This document shows, in pieces, positions 57,505 through 64,000 of a stretch of DNA of 64,000 nucleotides. Made by a program: the position numbers and the translations under genes. The stretch's first letter is position 1. Every line of letters begins with the position of its first letter. Source of the stretch: Alphaproteobacteria bacterium (GTDB taxonomy: Bacteria > Pseudomonadota > Alphaproteobacteria > Micavibrionales > Micavibrionaceae); the NCBI GenBank assembly GCA_023384135.1, contig JAHDXS010000001.1:868001-932000 (forward strand), given 5' to 3'. The notes beneath the pieces were generated by a model. The model was not told the DNA's origin. It worked only from the letters and a program-made list of their open reading frames with translations, and did not search any database.

Positions 57505-58812
57505 ATGAAAACGGCCCGCAAGAATGCAGCCCTCTGGATCTGCGCCGCGCTGCTCGGCGTGGCTGCTTTTGCACACCCTGCGCAAGCCGTCGAGCGCAAG
57601 CCGCCGCTGCATATCAAGGTCAACGAAGACGGCAAGACCAAAAAACAAATCCCGGCGCAAACACCGACAACCGAATCCGCAAACCCGGACAAAAAACAGC
57701 AACCCCCGCGTAAAATTTCCACCTCGGCTTGCCCGGTGATCATCACCGCCAAGGCCGCCAACCATTATGGCCTGCGGGTTAACCTGATCCGCCAGGACCG
57801 CCGCGCCCTGCAACTCGCGACCGCCCTGAGAGAGGATTTTTTCCGCAAGGGCCGCGACACACAATTTATCTCCGCGCTTTATGACGCAAGCGTCCAGACC
57901 GAGACCGACTTCGAGCTTCTGGTGATTAAGGCGATGATGGAAAGCAACCTCGGCATGCTTAACTTCGCGGAAACGACAACCGCGCGCGGCGCATTCCAAT
58001 ACATCGAATCCACTTGGCTGAACCTGATGCACCGCTACGGCGCCAAAGCCGGATACCCAGAATACGCGAAGGCGATTAGGCTCGACCCGGTCACAATGGT
58101 TGCAAACCTGCAACCCGAACAGGAATCCAAACGCACTGAGATCCTGACACTGCGTTTTGAGCCTTATATTGCATCGCTTATGAAAAGCTTCCAGATCGCT
58201 GAGGAAACCGCCGAAATCCAGAAAATCACCAAAACCAACTTTGTGAGCATCACCGATCATTATGTAACGCATATGCTTGGCCTGCCGCTTGCGCGTAAAT
58301 TCTACGAAATGAAGAATGAGAACTCGAAGGAGCCGCTGGCCGATCCCAAGCGCCCGGCTATGCTGGCTGCGGCAGAGAAAAACCGTCATTTCTTTTTCGA
58401 CGACGATGGAAATGCGTTATCGGCCGCGCAATCCTATACGCAGTTCGAAAACCGGGTCACATCAGCGCGAAGACGCCTCTACGACATCGTGCGCAAATAC
58501 ACGAACAAACGCGGCGGCTGCGGCCCCATCGAGCCGATCCCGGCTTACGAGACCACAAAACCCAGCCCCGCCGCGAAAGAAGCACCCAGCAACAGCTTGA
58601 ACTTTTCCTTTTTCGATATGTTGCTGACCGGCGGCCAGACGGAAGCACAGCCGGAAATCCCCGAAACCGCAGCGGGAGAGGAAAAGATTGAAGAAAAATC
58701 CGAAGAAAAAGAGCCGCAGCCTCACGAGACGGCCAAAGCCCCGGACATAAAGCCCGCACCCACCCCGAAACCGGAATCGGTGGCGATCACTCCGCCGCCA
58801 TCCGCCCCTTGA
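57505..58812 (+). CDS. Exported SLT-like lytic transglycosylase
   Basis: 435 aa. A signal peptide ([21 protein letters not shown], residues 8-28) leads to a linker rich in Lys/Pro and an SLT-like domain at about residues 135-260: Glu146 in MMESNLG and [13 protein letters not shown] at 162-174. The C-terminal 90 residues are disordered, rich in Glu and Pro. Probably cleaves peptidoglycan in the periplasm. Its 3' end overlaps the convergent mdh gene by 26 bases. Confidence 0.86.
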   Translation: MKTARKNAALWICAALLGVAAFAHPAQAVERKPPLHIKVNEDGKTKKQIPAQTPTTESANPDKKQQPPRKISTSACPVIITAKAANHYGLRVNLIRQDRRALQLATALREDFFRKGRDTQFISALYDASVQTETDFELLVIKAMMESNLGMLNFAETTTARGAFQYIESTWLNLMHRYGAKAGYPEYAKAIRLDPVTMVANLQPEQESKRTEILTLRFEPYIASLMKSFQIAEETAEIQKITKTNFVSITDHYVTHMLGLPLARKFYEMKNENSKEPLADPKRPAMLAAAEKNRHFFFDDDGNALSAAQSYTQFENRVTSARRRLYDIVRKYTNKRGGCGPIEPIPAYETTKPSPAAKEAPSNSLNFSFFDMLLTGGQTEAQPEIPETAAGEEKIEEKSEEKEPQPHETAKAPDIKPAPTPKPESVAITPPPSAP

Positions 58813-59785
58813 ACAGATGCTCGACCCCTGCGCGTTCCTCGCGCAGTTCCTTTTCGGTTGCGTCGATACGCGCCTGCGAGAATTTCTTGATCGAAAGTCC
58901 CTGCACGATTTCGTACTTCCCGTCCTTGCACGTCACCGGATAACCGAAGATCACGCCCGGCTTGATGCCGTATGACCCGTCGGAGGGAACCGCCATCGAA
59001 ACCCAGTCGCCGCGCGGCGTACCCAGCGCCCAGCTTTTCATATGGTCGATCGCCGCCGCCGCCGCAGAAGCCGCAGAAGACGCGCCCCGCGCCTTGATGA
59101 TCGCCGCGCCGCGCTGCTGCACCTCGGGAATGAACGTATTCGCGTACCAGTCTTTATCCACCAGCTTCAACGCGCTCTGGCCGTCCACCTTCGCCTGATG
59201 CAGGTCGGGATACTGCGTGGAGCTGTGGTTGCCCCAGATGATGACCTTCTTGATCTTGCTGGAATGAACGCCCGTCTTTTCCGCCAGCTTGCTGAGCGCC
59301 CGGTTGTGGTCCAGCCGCACCATCGCCGTAAAACACGACGCCTTGAGGTCCGGCGCGTTCTGCTGCGCGATCAGCGCGTTGGTATTGGCCGGGTTGCCGA
59401 CAACTAAAACCTTGACGTCCCGCTTGGCATGATCGTTCAGCGCCTTGCCCTGCGGCGCGAAAATCGCCCCGTTGGCCTCCAGCAGATCTTTGCGCTCCAT
59501 GCCCGGTCCGCGCGGCCGCGCACCGACCAGCAGCGCGTAATCGACATCCTTGAACGCGACATTCACATTGTCCGTGGCCACCACGCCCGCCAGCAGCGGA
59601 AACGCGCAGTCGTTAAGCTCCATGATGACGCCCTCAAGCGCCGGAAGCGCGGGCGTGATCTCCAGAAGATGCAAAATCACGGGCTGATCCTTGCCCAGCA
59701 TGTCCCCCGACGCGATGCGGAACAAAAGAGCGTAGCCGATCTGGCCGGCTGCGCCCGTGACGGCGACTCTGACGGGAGCTTTCAT
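58787..59785 (-). CDS. mdh: Malate dehydrogenase, cytosolic-type family
   Basis: 332-aa NAD-dependent oxidoreductase of malate to oxaloacetate. NAD motif [19 protein letters not shown], substrate arginines in [13 protein letters not shown], and the catalytic histidine at 187 in [11 protein letters not shown]. These belong to the family that includes eukaryotic cytosolic and many betaproteobacterial MDHs, not the LDH-like MDH most alphaproteobacteria keep beside sucC. The gene still holds the expected place on the minus strand upstream of sucC. Confidence 0.95.
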   Translation of the reverse strand: MKAPVRVAVTGAAGQIGYALLFRIASGDMLGKDQPVILHLLEITPALPALEGVIMELNDCAFPLLAGVVATDNVNVAFKDVDYALLVGARPRGPGMERKDLLEANGAIFAPQGKALNDHAKRDVKVLVVGNPANTNALIAQQNAPDLKASCFTAMVRLDHNRALSKLAEKTGVHSSKIKKVIIWGNHSSTQYPDLHQAKVDGQSALKLVDKDWYANTFIPEVQQRGAAIIKARGASSAASAAAAAIDHMKSWALGTPRGDWVSMAVPSDGSYGIKPGVIFGYPVTCKDGKYEIVQGLSIKKFSQARIDATEKELREERAGVEHLFKGRMAAE

Positions 59786-59881
59786 GGAAAAAACCTTTCG
59801 TATAAAACAGGAACTTGAGAAACTTTGACCGGGAGAATCCTAGCGTTTTCCGCTCATAAGGGCAAGAGCGCCCCGAAAAGC

Positions 59882-59911
59882 GAACGGCGACCCGGCTTCG
59901 AGCCGCCGTTC
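59882..59911 (-). terminator. Probable terminator of the DUF1579 gene
   Basis: GAACGGCG and CGCCGTTC form an eight-base stem, with an additional GCT/AGC inside the loop; on the minus strand it is followed by CTTTTC. Lies between the DUF1579 stop and the mdh start. Confidence 0.5.
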
Positions 59912-59941
59912 TGTAAAATAGCTGATACAATCGAAGAGAAA

Positions 59942-60598
59942 TTACTTCGCCTTCGTGTACTGGATCTCCATCATCTTGAATTCCGCGCCGCCCGCCGGGT
60001 CGGTCGCGTACATCGTGTAGCTGTAATGGTCCGCATCGATGAAGGTCATCTCGTTGCGGAAGCTCCGCTTGCCGCCGGTAATCGGGCAGCTCGCCTCGGC
60101 CTTTTCTGTAATGGTCTTCGTGGCCGCATCATAGATGCCCGTGCTAACCATCATGCCGGTGGCAAAACTATCGTACCAGACGCCCTGAAACTGCTGGGCT
60201 ATATTATCATACCCCATCAGAGCCTGCCCCTCGAACGGTGTCGATTGCCCGTTCATGTTCATCGTGCCGGTAACTTTGGATGACAGAAACCGCCCGCCGT
60301 AAAGAACCACATTCTCGGACGTGCCGGAGGACTGCTCGGCCGGAGCTCCGGGCATCGGCTGCATGGTAGAGGTGTAGGTCCACGACCCGGCCAGAGATTC
60401 AAGAATTTTGTGCATCTCACCAGGCTGCATGAGTTCCATCATCTTGGCCATTTCCTCGGGGCTCGGCGCAGCAGAAGTTGTCTCAGGCGCGACTGCGGGC
60501 GAAGTGGCGGGCGCGGCGGCCTCCTCGGCATAAACGGTTCCGGCAGCAAAAAACGCCAAAGACCCGGCGACCAAAGCAGTTGCAAATAACTTTTTCAT
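59942..60598 (-). CDS. Exported DUF1579 family protein
   Basis: 218 aa. Starts at ATG 60598 with GGGAG eight bases upstream. A signal peptide (LFATALVAGSLAFFAAGTVYA) ends near residue 24. After a linker, the DUF1579 domain opens at LAGSWTYTSTMQPMPGAP and includes YGGRFLSSKV and MGYDNIAQQFQGVWYDSF, typical of the family. Function of the family is unknown; a lipocalin-like barrel is likely. Upstream of mdh on the same strand but with a terminator between. Confidence 0.85.
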   Translation of the reverse strand: MKKLFATALVAGSLAFFAAGTVYAEEAAAPATSPAVAPETTSAAPSPEEMAKMMELMQPGEMHKILESLAGSWTYTSTMQPMPGAPAEQSSGTSENVVLYGGRFLSSKVTGTMNMNGQSTPFEGQALMGYDNIAQQFQGVWYDSFATGMMVSTGIYDAATKTITEKAEASCPITGGKRSFRNEMTFIDADHYSYTMYATDPAGGAEFKMMEIQYTKAK

Positions 60599-60682
60599 AT
60601 ATAAATCTCCCTTTTGAGTTATGAAAAAAACGAAAGCAGAGACCATCCCGGCTTAAGATTAAAATCATCGAAAATCCAACGA

Positions 60683-61531
60683 TTATTCACCCGCCTTGCT
60701 TTCAACGGCGAGACTCACATCCACCGGTCTGTAGGCGGCAATAGCCTCATCCGACGCAGGTACAAAGCCCTTCTTGGCATTCTCGAACTGCTCTTTGAAC
60801 GCGGGAACCTCCATCAACTTCTCCAGAACCTGCTGCGCCAGCTTGCGCCCGATATCCGAATCCGACGGATAATGAACCCCGGCGATCTCGCGCCGCAGCC
60901 CCATGTCAAAGCCGAACGCTTTATACTGGTCCGCATGGGCCGGATCGAGGGCCGCCAGGATCAGCGCCGTCATATAGCCTTGCGTCGCATGTCCGGAAGG
61001 ATAAGAGGCATGCTTCGGATTATCAAAGATAAGATTGAGATCGGGCGCCAGCGTATTAGGGCGCACACGGTTGAACGCCTTTTTGTACTTGACGATGAAA
61101 TACGACAGGTCGATATGCGCAACATCAATAATGTCCACGGCGGGCTTGTTGCCAGCCGATATAAAAAGCCCCGCTTTTTCAAACGGCTCATACATCCGGT
61201 GCATGCTGTTTTCGGTTTCGATATGGGCAAGCTGCTCGGGCGAACGCAAGTATTGTTCATATCGCCGCACCGTATCAAGCTCAGACTTCGTATCAGCGCT
61301 GCTATTCGGAGGCGGCGGCGCGAGTTCCAGCGTGATCCCCCTGTCCAGAAGAAGAGGCCCATCCTCAAGGATTTGAAGCATCATAGGGTCCCAGCGGTCC
61401 TCCGGGTATTGCGCATGCGCAAGCTCGGGCGAAAGGAACTGCGGGGGAGCGGCATCCTCAGCGTAAGCGTTCACAGGCGCAAAAAACACCAAAGAGCCCG
61501 CCAAAAACGCCAACTTAAAAAGATTTTTCAT
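60683..61531 (-). CDS. PAP2-family acid phosphatase, secreted
   Basis: 282 aa. Signal peptide (FKLAFLAGSLVFFAPVNAYA) ends near residue 24. Complete PAP2 signature: K-KAFNRV-RP, PSGHATQ, and RREIAGVHYPSD. It is a close paralogue of the phosphatase inside the atp operon (11360-12292), differing mainly by having a cleavable signal instead of a membrane anchor. Periplasmic phosphate-ester hydrolase; substrate unknown. Adjacent to DUF1579 on the same strand. Confidence 0.92.
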   Translation of the reverse strand: MKNLFKLAFLAGSLVFFAPVNAYAEDAAPPQFLSPELAHAQYPEDRWDPMMLQILEDGPLLLDRGITLELAPPPPNSSADTKSELDTVRRYEQYLRSPEQLAHIETENSMHRMYEPFEKAGLFISAGNKPAVDIIDVAHIDLSYFIVKYKKAFNRVRPNTLAPDLNLIFDNPKHASYPSGHATQGYMTALILAALDPAHADQYKAFGFDMGLRREIAGVHYPSDSDIGRKLAQQVLEKLMEVPAFKEQFENAKKGFVPASDEAIAAYRPVDVSLAVESKAGE

Positions 61532-61583
61532 ATCTTTCCTTGATTATGAAATTAGAGAAACCTGCCACACGCCAACCCAAACC

Positions 61584-61916
61584 TCAACCGCCAGCCTCGA
61601 TGGCCGTGCAGGCAAAACCGACAAATTCGCAGCTATCCTCCGGCCCGCAGGAATCCGCGTTAGCAGGTTGGCAGGCGGCACGGAACAGAAGCGGGTCCAT
61701 GTAACGGAGGCACTCGATCCGCGCGTTGATATCGTTGGCGTATTGCGTGCCCTGCGTAATGTGCGCATGGTTGACCGCGCCGACATAACACCCGCCGCCC
61801 ACGATCCGGCAATCAGTATCAACCTTGCAGGAAGTCCATTCCGGCGGCATCTGCGCAAACGCCGGACCGCTGAAAAAACATAAAACAACCGCTGCGAAAA
61901 ACCGGATGATCCTCAT
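61584..61916 (-). CDS. Unrecognised small cysteine-rich exported protein
   Basis: 110 aa with signal peptide (IIRFFAAVVLCFFSGPAFA, residues 3-21). The mature part carries eight cysteines (for example CKVDTDCRIVGGGCYVG and CGPEDSCEFVGFAC), most likely forming disulphides in the periplasm. No family recognised. Its ATG overlaps the stop of the DUF2336 gene (ATGA), so translation of the two may be coupled. Confidence 0.75.
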   Translation of the reverse strand: MRIIRFFAAVVLCFFSGPAFAQMPPEWTSCKVDTDCRIVGGGCYVGAVNHAHITQGTQYANDINARIECLRYMDPLLFRAACQPANADSCGPEDSCEFVGFACTAIEAGG

Positions 61917-63175
61917 GCCTTGACCCCCAGAAATTCCAGCTGCCAGTGCAATTCACTCTCGCTCATAGGGTAATCCGTGCCGCCCTTGGGATAAAGCAGG
62001 CTCTTGCCCGGAACCTGCGCCAGGTCGCGTTGAAGCGTCAACGCCGTGCGCATCGAAACGCCCGCCTTCCAGCACAGCGCCACGATCGGCTTGGCCGAGC
62101 GCGCCTCGAACACCTCGCGCCACATCTGTTCGCGCAGCCCGGACAGATGGGCCAGCGCTGCATAGACAAACTCCGTATCCCGCACGGCCAGCGCGTCGGT
62201 GATGGTTTCATCGGTCAATTCGCCCTTTTTCGCCAGCCGCTTGATCCGCTGCTCGACCGTCTCGGCCTTCTTAGAATCGCCGCGGATAAAATCCAGCCTG
62301 CGCCGGAACACCTCTGAAATCTCCTCCGCCATCTCCGCATCGAAATCCTTCCGCGCCAGCAAAAGATCGCGCACCGAGGCATCGACGAACGCCGCCAGTT
62401 CCCGCGCCAGAGCGAACGGCAGGTTGGGCCGAACCGCCAAAGGCTCTTGCCACTCCCGGTGCTGCTTGGCCTTCTCCACGATCTCCTGCAGCGTCTCCAG
62501 CGCGATCTCCGCCCCCCGGTTACGCAGCAGGACTTTCCCGCCCGGAATGTCGTCCACGTTGATGACCGCCGCCGAAACCATTTTGCTCACCGTACTCCGC
62601 CCGGCGATGGCCTGCACCACCCAACTCGCGGGATGCCCCTTGAGAATATCCAGCAAATCGCGGTCCGAAAGCGCCGCGCAAAACCGCAAGATCGGCTCGG
62701 ACACGTCGCGCTCGACATCCCGCGCCAGTTCCGCCGCCACCTTGGGCGGAGCAAACGCGTGGTCCTTGAGCGTGCTCGAAAGCGCGAGCCTGATCTTCAA
62801 AACCTCGTCCAGCGCCAACGTCCCCAGCGACTGCACCGCGAACGCATAAAGCTGCGATTGCTTGTCCGCGCTCAAATGCGGCAGCAGGGAGACCAGCCGC
62901 GCCGCGAGCGCCAGACGCACATCCGGGCTGTTGTCCCGCGCCAGAAACGGCGAAACGTGAACGGGCATCGCCTCGTTCTCCGCCACCGTCCGGCGCACCT
63001 GCTCGTCCGGGTCGTTCTGCGCAAGGTAATAGAGGATTTCGGGGTGCGTCCTGCGGTTCCGGGCCAAAGACAGCCGCTCGGGCAGCGTGCCACGTGTCGC
63101 GACCTGCTTTTCCCGGTCATAGCGGTCGGCAAAGGCCTTTTTTGGCCAGGAAAACACGCTGAGAAACTTTTGCAT
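61913..63175 (-). CDS. DUF2336 domain protein
   Basis: 420-aa protein of the alphaproteobacterial DUF2336 family, helical and HEAT-like in its N-terminal half. RLSLARNRRTHPEILYYLAQNDPDEQVRRTVAEN-type repeats, each about 30 residues, are visible from residue 30 to 110; later parts contain ALSDRDLLDILKGHPASW and a C-terminal basic region. Cytoplasmic, with no known enzymatic motif. Probably cotranscribed with the cysteine-rich protein that follows. Confidence 0.85.
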   Translation of the reverse strand: MQKFLSVFSWPKKAFADRYDREKQVATRGTLPERLSLARNRRTHPEILYYLAQNDPDEQVRRTVAENEAMPVHVSPFLARDNSPDVRLALAARLVSLLPHLSADKQSQLYAFAVQSLGTLALDEVLKIRLALSSTLKDHAFAPPKVAAELARDVERDVSEPILRFCAALSDRDLLDILKGHPASWVVQAIAGRSTVSKMVSAAVINVDDIPGGKVLLRNRGAEIALETLQEIVEKAKQHREWQEPLAVRPNLPFALARELAAFVDASVRDLLLARKDFDAEMAEEISEVFRRRLDFIRGDSKKAETVEQRIKRLAKKGELTDETITDALAVRDTEFVYAALAHLSGLREQMWREVFEARSAKPIVALCWKAGVSMRTALTLQRDLAQVPGKSLLYPKGGTDYPMSESELHWQLEFLGVKA

Positions 63176-63326
63176 ACCTCACCCTAAACGAACCCCCGGC
63201 AAAAATCACCTGCCCGCGCGACAAAAAAACAAATACGGAACGAATATGCAAAATCCATGACAGATTGAATTTTCCGCGTATTGCCGTATGGTTAAAAGCC
63301 CAAAATCACAAGAAAACGGAGCATCC

Positions 63327-63941
63327 ATGGCCATGAAACTCTTTTACGCCCCCGCGTCCCCCTATACGCGGAAAGTCAGGATCGCGGCCATCGAAAAGGG
63401 CCTGCACGGCAAAATCGAACTGGTCACCGCCCCGCCCGCGAAAAACCTGCCGGAGCTTCATAAAGCCAACCCTCTGGGCGGCATACCGGCCCTGCTTCTG
63501 GAAAACGGCGAAGGCCTGTACGACAGCGCGGTGATCTGCGCCTATCTGGACTCGCTCGGGGAGACTCCGCGCCTGATCCCCGCCTCCGGCATGGAGAAAT
63601 TCCGCGTGCTTAGGGGCGAGGCGCTGGCCGACGGCCTGATGGATTCCGCCGTGGCGATCGTGTACGAACGCCGCCGCACCGACGCGGAAATCTCGCAAGG
63701 CTTCATCGCTAAACACACCAAGGGCATCGAACGCGCCCTCGCCGCCATGAACACGGAGATCGAAACCTTGCCGGAGGCCATAGACCTCCGCCACGTCGCC
63801 TTTGGCGCCGCGCTGGGCTATATCAGTTTCCGCCTGCCCGAAATCGACTGGCGCAAAACATATCCGGGTATGCAAAAATGGTTTGAGACACTGAGCGCCC
63901 GCCCCTCTCTGAAGGAAACCGAGCCGAAGGATAACAGCTAG
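63327..63941 (+). CDS. Glutathione S-transferase family protein
   Basis: 204 aa. Thioredoxin-like N-terminal domain with FYAPASPYTRKVRIAAIEKG (Ser/Tyr near residues 8-12 as the glutathione contact), NPLGGIPALLLENGEGLYDSAVICAYLD (cis-proline and Ser for glutathione), then an all-helical C-terminal domain. The ATG at 63327 with GGAG upstream is chosen over 63288. Stands alone on the plus strand between DUF2336 and a minus-strand gene at the edge. Confidence 0.9.
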   Translation: MAMKLFYAPASPYTRKVRIAAIEKGLHGKIELVTAPPAKNLPELHKANPLGGIPALLLENGEGLYDSAVICAYLDSLGETPRLIPASGMEKFRVLRGEALADGLMDSAVAIVYERRRTDAEISQGFIAKHTKGIERALAAMNTEIETLPEAIDLRHVAFGAALGYISFRLPEIDWRKTYPGMQKWFETLSARPSLKETEPKDNS

Positions 63942-63945
63942 GCGG

Positions 63946-64000
63946 TCAGGGATACCCCTCGCCCTGCATTTCCTGCAACCGCGACACCGTACGCTGGAAC
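63946..64000 (-). CDS. Possible C-terminal fragment of a gene cut by the window edge
   Basis: An open frame on the minus strand runs from the edge to a TGA at 63946-63948 and encodes about 17 residues ending RLQEMQGEGYP. The ending reads like a helical C-terminus and the spacing to the GST stop is short, but the piece is too small to identify. Confidence 0.3.
   Translation of the reverse strand, partial: FQRTVSRLQEMQGEGYP

Overview
The window reads as the chromosome of a G+C-rich, Gram-negative alphaproteobacterium. The clues are the split atp operon (atpH-A-G-D-C here, with no F0 genes beside it), a thiE-thiD-thiL operon, a priA/transaldolase/DUF484/xerC neighbourhood, a DUF2336 protein, and the TCA genes mdh, sucC, sucD, sucA, sucB and lpdA all on the minus strand in the order usual for alphaproteobacteria. 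Genus cannot be fixed from sequence alone; a deep-branching, non-rhizobial lineage is my guess. I saw no rRNA, tRNA, CRISPR array, transposase or prophage.

Layout. 1-6.6 kb: the 3' part of a DinG-type helicase, a protein with a HicA-like N-terminus, pabB-pabA and a LOG-family protein. 6.6-8.4 kb: an AT-rich island with a probably frameshifted secreted protein and a two-gene mini-operon bracketed by two imperfect direct repeats of about 190 bp. 8.4-15.4 kb: a lipoprotein, then F1 ATP synthase genes interrupted by a PAP2 phosphatase between atpG and atpD. 15.5-21.4 kb: two TraX-like membrane proteins, divergent from two tandem membrane-anchored spermidine-synthase-like proteins and a fatty-acid-hydroxylase family protein; this is the best candidate for an undescribed pathway. 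21.4-33.9 kb: priA, a DAAO-like oxidase, transaldolase, DUF484, xerC, many unrecognised genes and lpdA.

34-60 kb: the dispersed TCA block. lpdA, sucB, sucA, sucD-sucC and mdh are separated by accessory insertions: a double LOG-like protein, a deaminase coupled to a Sel1-repeat protein, thiE-D-L, a duplicated 180-aa family, a TPR membrane protein and a secreted esterase. Between sucC and mdh lies a coiled-coil protein with two SLT-domain proteins; two of the three have near-consensus promoters. 60-64 kb: a run of small envelope proteins, a second PAP2 phosphatase, a DUF2336 protein and a glutathione S-transferase.

The housekeeping genes give a coherent picture of oxidative metabolism (2-oxoglutarate to succinate to malate, and ATP synthesis), folate and thiamine synthesis, and replication restart and dimer resolution. 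The accessory genes are dominated by envelope functions: lipid or polyamine modification, murein cleavage, phosphatases and TPR/Sel1 scaffolds.
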